Shown here in pieces: positions 56,663 through 64,000 of a stretch of DNA of 64,000 nucleotides. The position numbers were made by a program, and so were the translations under genes. The DNA is from Streptacidiphilus sp. 4-A2. GTDB taxonomy: Bacteria > Actinomycetota > Actinomycetes > Streptomycetales > Streptomycetaceae. The notes beneath the pieces were generated by a model. That model ran no database searches, had not been told where the DNA came from, and saw only the letters and a program-made list of their open reading frames with translations. The DNA lies in NCBI GenBank assembly GCA_014284505.1, contig JAAFYY010000001.1, forward strand, positions 4,712,001-4,776,000. The letters are read 5' to 3'. Numbering within the stretch: the first letter of the stretch is position 1; every line of letters begins with the position of its first letter.

Positions 56663-58312
56663 TTACGCGGCGATCGGCTCGTCAATCTCCGGGTACAGCT
56701 CCTCCAGGTTCACCACCTCGGCGGACTGGTCGTCCTCCGTCTCGTCGATGGCTTCCTCGGCCTCATCGTCCGAAGATCCGCCCTCGGCGCTGGCCTCGTC
56801 GCCCTGGTCCTCGTCGCCCTCGTCGTCCCAGTCCTCTTCTTCCTCCGCGCTGGCTTCGGCCTCCTCCGCCTCGGCCTTCTCCTCCTGCTCCCGGAGCGAG
56901 TCCAACAGCTCGGCTTCGGGGTCGCATAGGGTGTATCCGGCGCTCACCAGCACCTCGAACCACCAGATCACATTGGCGCGGTGAACACTGCCCCACGCCT
57001 GGCCTACCAGGTCGATCTTCTCTTCCATCACTGCGGCTGCCATCGCCACCGCTGCGAGGGGCTGCCGCGTCTCGGCCATCCTGCCGACCTTGCCCTCGAA
57101 CGCTTCGGCCAGGTCCTCCCCCGGCTTCGCCACGCCCAGGAAGTTCAACACCTTGCTGCGGCTCCGGTCGGTCTTCTCGAAACCGAGAACGAAGAGGACT
57201 TCCAGCGACGCGAGCAGCAACCCCTTCGGCAGCTTCTTCGCCTGGCAGAGCTTCTGGACGCCCTCCACCCGAAGATCCCGGGCGATGGCCAGCGCCTGCC
57301 GCCGCTCCTCCTGCTGGCGCTTGGCTTCTTCGCTCCGGGCCGCCTCGGCGGCCTCCTCCTCCGGCGTCTTGTAGGTGTAGTAGGAGGTGACGGTGTGGCC
57401 GTACCGCTTCGGATCGCGGCAGATGAACAGCGGCCTGGGGGCGCTGTAGGCGTAGTTCTCAATGCAGGCGGCGTGACCGGGACACTTCGCGTGGGTCTCC
57501 GGGGTGAACTCCTCACCGTCCGGGCCTTCGATCTGGTGGAGGTGGACCTCCTTGCCGCTGCTGTAGCTCAGGCCCATGGGCTTGGGCACCACCTGGACGC
57601 CGTCCTTCATCAGCGTCGCTTTCATCTCGGCGAGCTGGATGTCCCGTTCGCGCTTCTGCTCCTCCTCCTTGAGCCGGTAGTCGAGCTTGGTCTTGCCCTG
57701 GGCTGCTGCTTCGCTGAGTCGCTTGTACGCCTTGGGGTCGCTCTCGAAGCTCGCCAGGCTCAGTGCCGTTTCCAGGTCCAGCTGTCCCGAGTCCACCGCG
57801 TCCTTGGTGTCTGCGGCATCTGGTGCAGAGCGAGGGACGCACGGACTGACTCCCGCTTCTTGCCCACCTTCTTGGCGATCTCGCCTTCACTCATGCCGAG
57901 ATCCATTGCCAGCTGCGCGTACGCAGCCGCGATCTGACTCTCCGTCATGTCCTTCCGGTGGATGTTCTCCACCAGCTGCGCCACGATGCGGAGCGCGTCC
58001 GTGCCGAGGTCGTAGCGAACGATCACATCGACGGTGCGCTTCACCTCGATTGCCGCAGCGGTGCGCTGGTTGCCGAGGATGACGGCGAACCCGTCCTCGA
58101 ACGGCGTCGCCACGACGCTGGAGCAGACCGTTCTCGCGGATCGACTCCATGAGCTCGGCGTCCAGGTCAACCGGGCGCACGTTGCTGGTCATGATCAGGT
58201 CGTTGGGTCCATATCCAGGATGAGGCGCTTGCCCACCGGGCCGGGCTCCTGGCTCTCTTCGGCCTCAACGGGTGATTTCAGCGATAGTTGCAGTCAACGC
58301 ATCCTCCAGCAT
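56663..58312 (-). CDS. ParB-family protein with acidic tail
   Basis: About 550 residues, rebuilt over breaks near 58270, 58207, 58120 and 57805. N-terminal ParB/sulfiredoxin-like domain: RLILDMDPNDLIMTSNVRPVD, GFAVILGNQRTAAAIEVKRT (the GxxR ParB box). Then a helix-turn-helix: ESQIAAAYAQLAMDLGMSEGEIAKKVG, ESVRASLALHQMPQ. The middle has a probable zinc-binding set (HAKCPGHAACIENY ... LFICRDPKRYGH), typical of Streptomyces plasmid ParB proteins. The C-terminal tail is very acidic (EEEEDWDDEGDEDQGDE). ATG 58312 or the GTG just before it starts it. Role: partition, regulation, or an IbrB-like partner of the PP-loop proteins. Confidence 0.75.
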
Positions 58313-58335
58313 ACTCACCGTGGTCTCTTCTCGCT

Positions 58336-58391
58336 GGGGGTGCCATCCCCCCAATAAAAACAATATTACATGAGAAGGGGTCTTGCGTCAA
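58336..58391 (-). promoter_or_regulatory. Promoter and leader module 5 (before ParB)
   Basis: Minus strand: -35 TTGACG (58391-58386), 17-base spacer with ACCCC and CTCATG, -10 TAATAT (58368-58363), then stem-loop GGGGG-ATGGCA-CCCCC (58351-58336) 24 bases before the ParB start. Matches modules 3 and 4. Confidence 0.8.
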
Positions 58392-58508
58392 CACTAGAAT
58401 GGGCTCTGAGCTGGCCTTTTTCATGATCACTTACGTGGCGGCGGCAACGGACGCCAGCCGTGCTCCCAGCATGGACCGGGGATGCCCCGGCCCCCGAAAG
58501 CGTTTCCA

Positions 58509-58598
58509 GGGGCAAGGCTGCGGGGGTCAAGGGCCGACTGGAAGCCGGTCGCGCAGCGACGCGACGAAGGAGCGCCCTTGACGCCCGCTGCCGTCCCC
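58509..58598. other. Structured repeat element, copy 2
   Basis: Stem GTCAAGGGC (58526-58534) with GCCCTTGAC (58574-58582), GCTGCGGG with CCCGCTGC (one T-T mismatch), and outer GGGG/CCCC; the apical hairpin GTCGCG-CAGCGA-CGCGAC (58548-58565) is identical to copy 1. Compared with copy 1 the innermost stem has a C-G pair changed to A-T on both arms. The gene-free stretch 58,313-58,698 holds this, promoter module 5 and the upstream region of the HAD gene. Confidence 0.8.
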
Positions 58599-58698
58599 GC
58601 AGAATCGAGCGACAGGGGTCCGGAGCTGCAGCACCTCACCGCCAGCGGCATGGGAGCCTTGCCGATCAGAACGCCGCGCACGGACAAGGGGCTAGGCC

Positions 58699-59384
58699 AT
58701 GACAAAGCAGCTGGTGCTCTGGGATATCGATCACACCCTCATTGCCACGCGCGGCGTCGGCCGAGAGGTCTTCATCGACGCCTTCGAGCAGGTCACTGGC
58801 AGACCGCTGGAAGTACAGGCTCGGATCACCGGGCGCAGCGAGATGGCGATCTTCCAAGAAACCCTCGCCCTGCACGATCTGCCCGAGACCTCGTGGACTT
58901 CGCCACCTTCGCGGAAGTCCTAGCCGACGGCTATGAACGCCGACGCGGAGAGTTGCGCGAGCGCGGCGGCGCACTGCCTGGTGCCGGTGCCGCGCTCGAT
59001 GCGCTGGCAGGGATGCCCAGCGTCATCCAGACCGCAGCCACGGGGAACGTCAAGCGAGTCGCGGAGATCAAGCTCGAAGTCTTCCGGCTGGAACAGCACC
59101 TCGATCTCGCCCTCGGTGCATATGGGGATGACACAGACGATAGGGCTGAGCTGATCGCCCTGGCCCTGCGGCGTGCGAAGACGGCCGCTCGGCACGCAGT
59201 CATCTTCGGGGACACAACGGCAGACGTCGAAGCAGGGCGCGCCAATGGCGTCCTCACGGTTGCCGTGGCTACTGGGCGGACGTCGGCCGAAGCACTGGCA
59301 GACGCAGGCGCCACTCATGTCATCGCTGATCTCTCCGATACAGCCGCCGTGCTGCGACTGGTCAGCAGCCTGCCCTCGGACTGA
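58699..59384 (+). CDS. HAD-family phosphatase
   Basis: About 229 residues. HAD motif I LVLWDIDHTLIATRG, motif II TAATGNVKRVAEIKL, motif III Lys in ALRRAKTA, and motif IV VIFGDTTADVEAGRANGV with nucleophile Asp9 and Asp pair at the end. Substrate unknown; similar proteins are called phosphoglycolate-phosphatase-like. One base is missing near 58893 (PETS-DFATFAEVLADGYERRR). ATG 58699 follows AAGGGG. First gene of the plus-strand block. Confidence 0.85.
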
Positions 59385-59491
59385 CGGGCCAAAGCAGTGG
59401 CAAGGTCCTGATCAGCCGGAAGAAGGTGCTGCGCTCCCCCACCTGTAGCGTTAACCGTGCCCGGCAACTGATTTCTGAGAGGGACAACAGC

Positions 59492-60130
59492 GTGGCACCC
59501 GAAATCTCTCCCTACCGCGCTCTGATCCTGGACTTCGCAGGGGTGTTGACCGAAGGAATCCACGAATCTCAGGTTGCCTGGTGTCGAGCCGAAGGGCTGG
59601 ACGACGATGCCTGGCGAAGGACCCTGAACGATCATCCCCAGGGTCGTCAGCTGTACACCGAGCTGGAAATCGGCCGCATGGATCAGGTGCGCTGGAATGA
59701 GGCCACGGCACCGCTGCTCGGGGTCGCCCCGGACAATCTGATGGGCCGGGCATGGGCCGAGGTCCGGCCAGCGCTGGCGATGATCGAGCTCGCCAAGGCA
59801 GCGCGGGAAGCCGGCTTGAAGGTAGCCCTTCTGTCGAACTCCTTCGGGCTCTCTCCATACAACCCCTACGAGCATGTGGAGGTCTGGGACCTCTTCGACG
59901 TGCGGGTGGTGTCGGAGCTCGTGGGTCTGGCGAAGCCTGACCCGGCGATCTACCGGCTGACCCTTGACCGCCTGGACCTGCCCGCGGGCGAGTGCGTGTT
60001 CGTGGACGATCACCCCAAAAATCTCCCGCCAGCCGCGGCCCTGGGCATGACCACCGTTCTCGGAGACGGGTCACCCGAAGTGGTCGAGAGGTTGCGGACC
60101 CTGCTCGGGGTGCAGACTCCGGTGGCCTGA
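59492..60130 (+). CDS. HAD-family hydrolase (second)
   Basis: 212 residues, intact frame. Motif I RALILDFAGVLTEGIHE, motif II KVALLSNSFG, motif III GLAKPDPAIYRLTLDRL, motif IV CVFVDDHPKNLPPAAALGM. In motif I the second Asp is replaced (DFAGV), as in some epoxide-hydrolase-like HAD proteins. GTG 59492 follows GAGAGGG. It belongs to a different HAD subgroup than the gene before it. Substrate unknown. The XRE regulator starts 69 bases later. Confidence 0.85.
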   Translation: MAPEISPYRALILDFAGVLTEGIHESQVAWCRAEGLDDDAWRRTLNDHPQGRQLYTELEIGRMDQVRWNEATAPLLGVAPDNLMGRAWAEVRPALAMIELAKAAREAGLKVALLSNSFGLSPYNPYEHVEVWDLFDVRVVSELVGLAKPDPAIYRLTLDRLDLPAGECVFVDDHPKNLPPAAALGMTTVLGDGSPEVVERLRTLLGVQTPVA

Positions 60131-60199
60131 TCGGTTTCGCCCATCCCAGGACGGGCATCGCCGTAGTCTGGCTGACGAGTTCCAGCAGGAGGGGCGGCC

Positions 60200-61425
60200 G
60201 TGCAGGGCGACGCAGACTTCACCATCGGTAAGCGCATCAAGCTCTACCGCGAACGTCTCGGCATGAAGCAGAGGACGCTTGGCGAGTTGGTGGGCAAGTC
60301 TGCCAACTGGGCCTACAAGGTGGAGAACGACATCCTGCCGATCGACCGTCTCTCCGTGCTCATTCAGGTCGCTCGGGTGCTCAAGGTCCGGGACCTCTCG
60401 GACCTCACCGGCGGCATGTTCAGTGGGGCGGTCTCCGGACCCCACGATCAGCATGAGGCCGTGCCAGCGATCCGGGCAGCACTCTCTATGCCGACCTCGC
60501 TGCTGTCCGCCGGCTTAGACGACCTCGACCCGGGCAGCTTCGGCGAGGGGTGGCCGATGCCTGGAGGGTCTACGAGACCCAGGAGAAGGACCGCTACGCC
60601 GAAGTCGGAAACCGGCTGCCCACCCTCCTCCGCCAAGGCTACGCAACGCTCCGACGAGCGGGTGCGCAGAAGGAAGTACAGCAGGTCACCCGCGAGATGC
60701 TGGACCTGTACGGGCTCCACCAGCTGTGGCTTCGCAGGGTGGGGGAACCGGTCCTGGCGCGGGTCGTCGCTGACCGCGGTGTCGTGCTCGCGGACGGGGT
60801 GGGTGACCCGGCCCTGCTGGCGGTGGCCACCTGGAATCTGGCGTGTGTCCTCACCTCGACCGGCCAGGTAGGCGACTGCGTTGACCTTGTACGGGAAACC
60901 ATCGCCAGGTGTGCGCCCGGCGACGATGCCACGCCCGAGCATCTGTCCGCCATCGGTGCCCTGCATCTTCAGGCCGCGGTGGCGGCTGTACGCGACAGCA
61001 GCGCACCGGCCGGCTACGACCACCTGCGCGCAGCGCAGGCCATCGCCAGCCGACTCGGCAGCGACCGGAATGATCACCACATGTGCTTCGGCCCCAACAA
61101 CGTAGCGATGCACGGCGTGCACCTCGCGGCGGAGGAGGGAGACACCAGCGAAGCCTTGAGGCTGGCCGACACTGTCGAGATCAACCCGAGCATGCCGCTG
61201 GAGCGGCGTACCCGCTACCTCATCGAGGTCATGAACTGCAATCGGACGCAACGGGACGACTTCGCCACCGTCTACATGCTGCGGAAGGTGAGCGAACAGA
61301 GCCCGGAGGAAGCGCTGTACTCCCCCCTCGTCAGGGAGGCCGTCACGGACCTCCTGAAGCGCGAGAAGCCCACCTTCCGCGCCGACCTGCGGCAGGTCGC
61401 CCAGCACATCGGGGTCATCGGCTGA
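60200..61425 (+). CDS. XRE/TPR transcriptional regulator
   Basis: About 408 residues with one break near 60545. The N-terminal XRE helix-turn-helix is clear: GKRIKLYRERLGMKQRTLGELVGKSANWAYKVEN. The rest is TPR-like helical sequence (ADAWRVYETQEKDRYAEVGNRL; LAVATWNLACVLTSTGQVGDCVDL; GVHLAAEEGDTSEALRLADTVE). This layout is common in Streptomyces regulators that respond to peptides or control neighbouring clusters. GTG 60200 follows AGGAGGGG. It is followed by small genes and the lanthipeptide genes, so it may control them. Confidence 0.8.
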
Positions 61426-61504
61426 GCACTGCGGAAACCTGACCGCCAGTCCGCCCTGATTTTTTCTCAGGGTTGCAGCCCCAACCCCCTTCTAGCTTTG
61501 CAGC

Positions 61505-61738
61505 ATGACGGAAAGTCCTCCCTTATCCGAGCTGCACGGCTTGCAGATCGAGCGTGCTCCGGCACCGGTGGTCCTCACGCAGGCAGGCCGCCTGTCCGTA
61601 CCCCTGAAGTTGAGGCACCCCACCTCCACCAGCTTGCTGCCCCATGCCGATCTCGTGCTGACTGCCGAGGCTGCTGAAGCGCTGTGCGGCGAGATCGGAG
61701 CACTGCTGCGCCCTGCGGGCGAGGCGGACTCACCGTGA
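61505..61738 (+). CDS. Small hypothetical protein
   Basis: 77 residues: MTESPPLSELHGLQIERAPAPVVLTQAGR, then VPLKLRHPTSTSLLPHADLVL and ALCGEIGALLRPAG. Soluble. ATG 61505 stands after a run ending GCAGC; no strong ribosome binding site. Its stop overlaps the GTG of the next gene. Function unknown. Confidence 0.6.
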   Translation: MTESPPLSELHGLQIERAPAPVVLTQAGRLSVPLKLRHPTSTSLLPHADLVLTAEAAEALCGEIGALLRPAGEADSP

Positions 61739-61896
61739 ACCTGCCCCGCCGATCGGCCAGCGACTGGCAGCGCCGCAGAGACCTCGCGGCAGCGGCTGCC
61801 GGGTTCCACCCCACCAGTCCAGCTGTGACTGCTGCTGCGCGCGCTCCTGCCCTCCGGATTCCGCCCAGGTTCCGCCGACGCCCACCGGCGCAGTAA
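61735..61896 (+). CDS. Very small basic protein
   Basis: 53 residues, Arg/Ala/Pro-rich (VNLPRRSASDWQRRRDLAAAAAGFHP ... FRRRPPAQ). Its GTG overlaps the previous stop (GTGA at 61735-61738), the main reason to accept it. No domain. Confidence 0.45.
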   Translation: MNLPRRSASDWQRRRDLAAAAAGFHPTSPAVTAAARAPALRIPPRFRRRPPAQ

Positions 61897-61977
61897 TCAG
61901 CAGCAAGCCAACCAGCCAGTAGCCATTTCAAGGCCGTTTGCGCGGTCGCCGCCAACGCCAGAGAGGAGGAAGTGCTG

Positions 61978-62387
61978 TGCAAGCCGCCGTCACCGAGGAC
62001 GCCACCGCGGAGATTGAGTTACCCAACCTGGCTGAGGCAGCCGGCCGTGCTCGGAAGTTCATTGTCGGGCAGCTCGCCGCTCTCGATGTCGCCGACGGCG
62101 AGGACGTGGTGGAGCGGCTGAAGCTCGTGGTCTCCGAGTTCGTCACGAACGTCTTCGACCACACGGTGGCCGACTCGCTGATCCTCACTCTCTCGTGGAC
62201 GGCCGACGGCTTCCGCGCCTCGGTGCTGGACACCTACGACGGCACACCGTCCGTCCAGCCTGGGGACGACTCCCGTGAGAGCGGTCGCGGGTTGCAGTTG
62301 GTTCAGGTCCTAGCGGACGACTGGGGAGTGGAGCCCGCGTCTCCGTGCGGCAAGGAAGTCTGGGCATGGATCAGGAGTGCGGCATGA
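61978..62387 (+). CDS. Anti-sigma-like ATP-binding protein (HATPase)
   Basis: About 136 residues of the RsbW-like HATPase family. N box LKLVVSEFVTNVFDHTV, G1 box SVLDTYDGTPSV, G2 region ESGRGLQLVQVLADDWGV. Such proteins bind sigma factors or act as small kinases; hundreds occur in Streptomyces. GTG 61978 has GAGGAGGA upstream. Its stop overlaps the ATG of the next gene (ATGA at 62384-62387). It stands in the lanthipeptide-linked block and may be regulatory. Confidence 0.85.
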
Positions 62388-62791
62388 CCTCAGTCGCCGG
62401 CAGCACACCGTGGTCCCCGCCGCTGGACGTCTTGGCGCTCCAGGACCTTCTGGGTCGCCTTCAAGCTTGGAGCCCGCTGAACGCCGCTGACGTGCTCGCC
62501 GAGGTCGCGGTGGCCGTGGACGAGTGGCCGTTGAGCGCCGAGCAAGTCGAGACTGCAATCCAGCGCCTGATGCCCTCGTTGAAGCAACTCACCGGTATCG
62601 CTGTCTCCACCGGGGCCAGCAGATCCGCGCCGTACATCAGCCGCCTCGTCCAGCAGGCCCGTGCGCTTCAATCGCAGCAGCCTTTGGAGGAAGCCACGGC
62701 GGCCCGCAGCTACGTGCAGCGGCTCGGCTGGTACACCGGCGAGTTGCTGGAGCAGTTGGTCCGGGCCGGCTGCGTCAAGGAGACGGTGTGA
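62384..62791 (+). CDS. DUF6415-like protein
   Basis: 135 residues, intact frame: MTSVAGSTPWSPPLDVLALQDLLGRLQAWSPLN, PLSAEQVETAIQRLMPSLKQLTG, then RLVQQARALQSQQPLEEATAARSYVQRLGWYTGELLEQLVRAG. The last phrase is typical of DUF6415 proteins found beside natural-product genes in Streptomyces. Function unknown. Coupled at both ends (ATGA upstream, GTGA downstream). Confidence 0.65.
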   Translation: MTSVAGSTPWSPPLDVLALQDLLGRLQAWSPLNAADVLAEVAVAVDEWPLSAEQVETAIQRLMPSLKQLTGIAVSTGASRSAPYISRLVQQARALQSQQPLEEATAARSYVQRLGWYTGELLEQLVRAGCVKETV

Positions 62792-62981
62792 CGATCACCT
62801 TCTCCTTCTACCGCATCGACACGGTGACCGCTCCTGATGGAGGACCGAGCACCAACGAGTTGAGGTTCGCCCTCCCGTGTCCTACGACCCTGGCAGCGGC
62901 GTGGACCGGTTCGTCGGATTCACCGCGCCTTGCCAGTGCCCGCAGGCGCCGGCCTGCCACCGCGGGTCGAAGCCATGCTGA
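62788..62981 (+). CDS. Small Cys-rich protein
   Basis: About 64 residues if one C is restored near 62875: VTITFSFYRIDTVTAPDGGPS, LRFALPVSYDPGSGVDRFVGF, and a Cys-rich end TAPCQCPQAPACHRGSKPC. GTG 62788 overlaps the previous stop. The printed frame runs on to 63003 with an Arg-rich tail, which is less likely. A metal-binding role is possible; it lies shortly before the lanthipeptide gene. Confidence 0.5.
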
Positions 62982-63012
62982 ACGTGCCGTGTACGCGCGG
63001 TAATCCTCGACT

Positions 63013-63054
63013 CCTCTGCCTCACGGCAGAGGTTCCCTGCTTCACCAGCAGGGC
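63013..63054 (+). terminator. Two tandem hairpins before the lanthipeptide gene
   Basis: CCTCTGCC-TCAC-GGCAGAGG (63013-63032) is followed by CCCTGC-TTCACCA-GCAGGG (63035-63053). They separate the small-gene operon from the precursor gene. Confidence 0.6.
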
Positions 63055-63216
63055 GGTGCTGCGCCGGACCCCCGTGCCCGGCCAGCACCGGCAGCAGCTC
63101 GCGTCGGCGAGGGGATTGAGGGGACCTCGCCGACCTGAGTCCCCTCCTGTCCGGTCGCCTCTCGGCGGTCGCCGGATGCACGGCCTCAGTTTCCACTTCC
63201 ACGAAGGGCAGTCGGC

Positions 63217-63393
63217 ATGACCAACAAGCAGCACATCACCAAGGCGCAGCCCACGGGCTCGACCACGGGGACGGCGAACGGCTTCGAGCTGGACGTCACC
63301 CTGGTCGAGGTCGGCGACGCCGCCGGCCTGGTGAACCTGACCGACGACGGCTGCGGCGAGACCTGCGGCGCCTGCACCACCAACGTCGCCTGA
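63217..63393 (+). CDS. FxLD family lanthipeptide precursor
   Basis: 58 residues. Leader ends with the FxLD motif in NGFELDVTLVEVG (Phe-Glu-Leu-Asp). The C-terminal core carries the Thr and Cys residues for thioether rings (NLTDDGCGETCGACTTNVA: three Cys, four Thr). ATG 63217 follows GAAGGG. The family is made by LanB-type dehydratases, often with a cyclase and an FxLD-type methyltransferase. The LanB starts 87 bases downstream. Product structure unknown. Confidence 0.85.
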   Translation: MTNKQHITKAQPTGSTTGTANGFELDVTLVEVGDAAGLVNLTDDGCGETCGACTTNVA

Positions 63394-63479
63394 ACGTAGG
63401 GAACCCGAACTCCGGTCGGTGCCTCCGCGCAGAGCGCGTGAAGGCACCGACCGCCCACCTGGAGAACGAGGAGGCAGTG

Positions 63480-64000
63480 ATGGCTTCGAGCACAGCATTC
63501 CGCGCCGGCCGGACCGTGCTCGTCCGCGCGGTCGCCCAGCCCCATCTGCCGGATGCGGCCATCCCCGACCTTGATGACGCCTCTGCCCTCGGTACGCGTG
63601 CCCTGCTGGACTGGCTTCGGAGTGTCTGCGGCGAGGAGCGCTTCGGCGAGGCGCTGGACAACGCAAGCCCCGACCTCTTCGCCCAGGTGGTCGCCCTTTG
63701 CTCAGATGCTGCCCCTACTGATCGCGCGGTGAGGCGGGCCGCCGCCTCGGTGGCGCGCTATGTGCTTCGGGCTGAGCGGCGGGCTACGCCGTTCGGCCTG
63801 TTCGCTGGTGTCACCACCGCCACCCTTGGGTCTCGGGCCGCAGCAGTGTGGGGTACGGAGCACACCGCAGTCAGCCGGGTGAGCGCGGAGTGGCTAGCGG
63901 CCGTCATCGAGCAGTTGGAGTCACACCCGGAACTGCTGGAGCACCTGCCCGTGGTCGTCAACAACACCGTGCAGGTGCGCGGCGGTGACCTGGTCGTGCC
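63480..64000 (+). CDS. Lantibiotic dehydratase (LanB), N-terminal part
   Basis: Cut by the window end at 64000; only about 174 residues are visible. ATG 63480 follows GAGGAGG (MASSTAFRAGRTVLVRAVAQP). The LanB start motif is clear: VARYVLRAERRATPFGLFAGVTTATLG. LanB uses glutamyl-tRNA to dehydrate Ser/Thr of the precursor before ring formation. Likely pairs with the precursor at 63,217. Confidence 0.85.
   Translation, partial: MASSTAFRAGRTVLVRAVAQPHLPDAAIPDLDDASALGTRALLDWLRSVCGEERFGEALDNASPDLFAQVVALCSDAAPTDRAVRRAAASVARYVLRAERRATPFGLFAGVTTATLGSRAAAVWGTEHTAVSRVSAEWLAAVIEQLESHPELLEHLPVVVNNTVQVRGGDLVV

Overview
The window is high-GC DNA with GTG/ATG starts and AGGAGG-type ribosome binding sites. 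It carries a chromosomal block whose gene order (lpdA-sucB ... lipB-lipA ... RDD protein-glnA) is typical of Streptomyces or a close relative. Many genes, core and accessory alike, are broken by one-base losses that nearly always fall in runs of C or G. Restoring one base gives a full-length protein each time, so I read these as homopolymer errors in the assembly, not as pseudogenes, and give the reconciled spans.

Bases 1-16,933 are core genes: E3 and E2 of the 2-oxoacid dehydrogenases, a DUF4240 protein, a TIGR01777-type epimerase, an FAD oxidoreductase, a large Streptomyces regulator, a TetR regulator with an aldo/keto reductase, lipoate biosynthesis (lipB, lipA), DUF4191 and RDD membrane proteins, and glutamine synthetase glnA behind a textbook double GlnR site. 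LipB and LipA make the lipoyl groups that SucB carries and LpdA reoxidises.

From about 17 kb the content changes abruptly. Bases 17,190-38,220 hold mostly unrecognised or defence-like genes: a zinc-ribbon/Vsr-like/helicase-associated nuclease, a DUF559-like nuclease, a HEPN protein, an HNH protein, a large Mrr-STAND ATPase resembling Avs antiphage proteins, a DUF4238 protein, and an alpha/beta hydrolase with a long unknown C-terminal part. This is probably a defence island, with lower GC in places.

Bases 38,540-58,312 look like the backbone of a conjugative plasmid or integrative element, almost all on the minus strand: a MobF (TrwC/TraA-like) relaxase-helicase, a small DNA-binding protein, a protein with several helix-turn-helix units, two PP-loop (PAPS-reductase-like) proteins, a DUF2637 membrane protein, DUF932, SSB, a Fic toxin with a VbhA-type antitoxin, and a ParB-family protein. 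Between these genes are repeated noncoding modules: near-identical promoters, leader stem-loops, terminator-like hairpins with an identical loop, and two copies of a structured element whose stem shows compensatory base changes. No integrase, transposase, tRNA or CRISPR array was seen.

Bases 58,699-64,000 (plus strand) hold two HAD phosphatases, an XRE/TPR regulator, small proteins, an anti-sigma-like ATPase, a DUF6415-like protein, an FxLD-family lanthipeptide precursor and the start of its LanB dehydratase, which runs off the window end.
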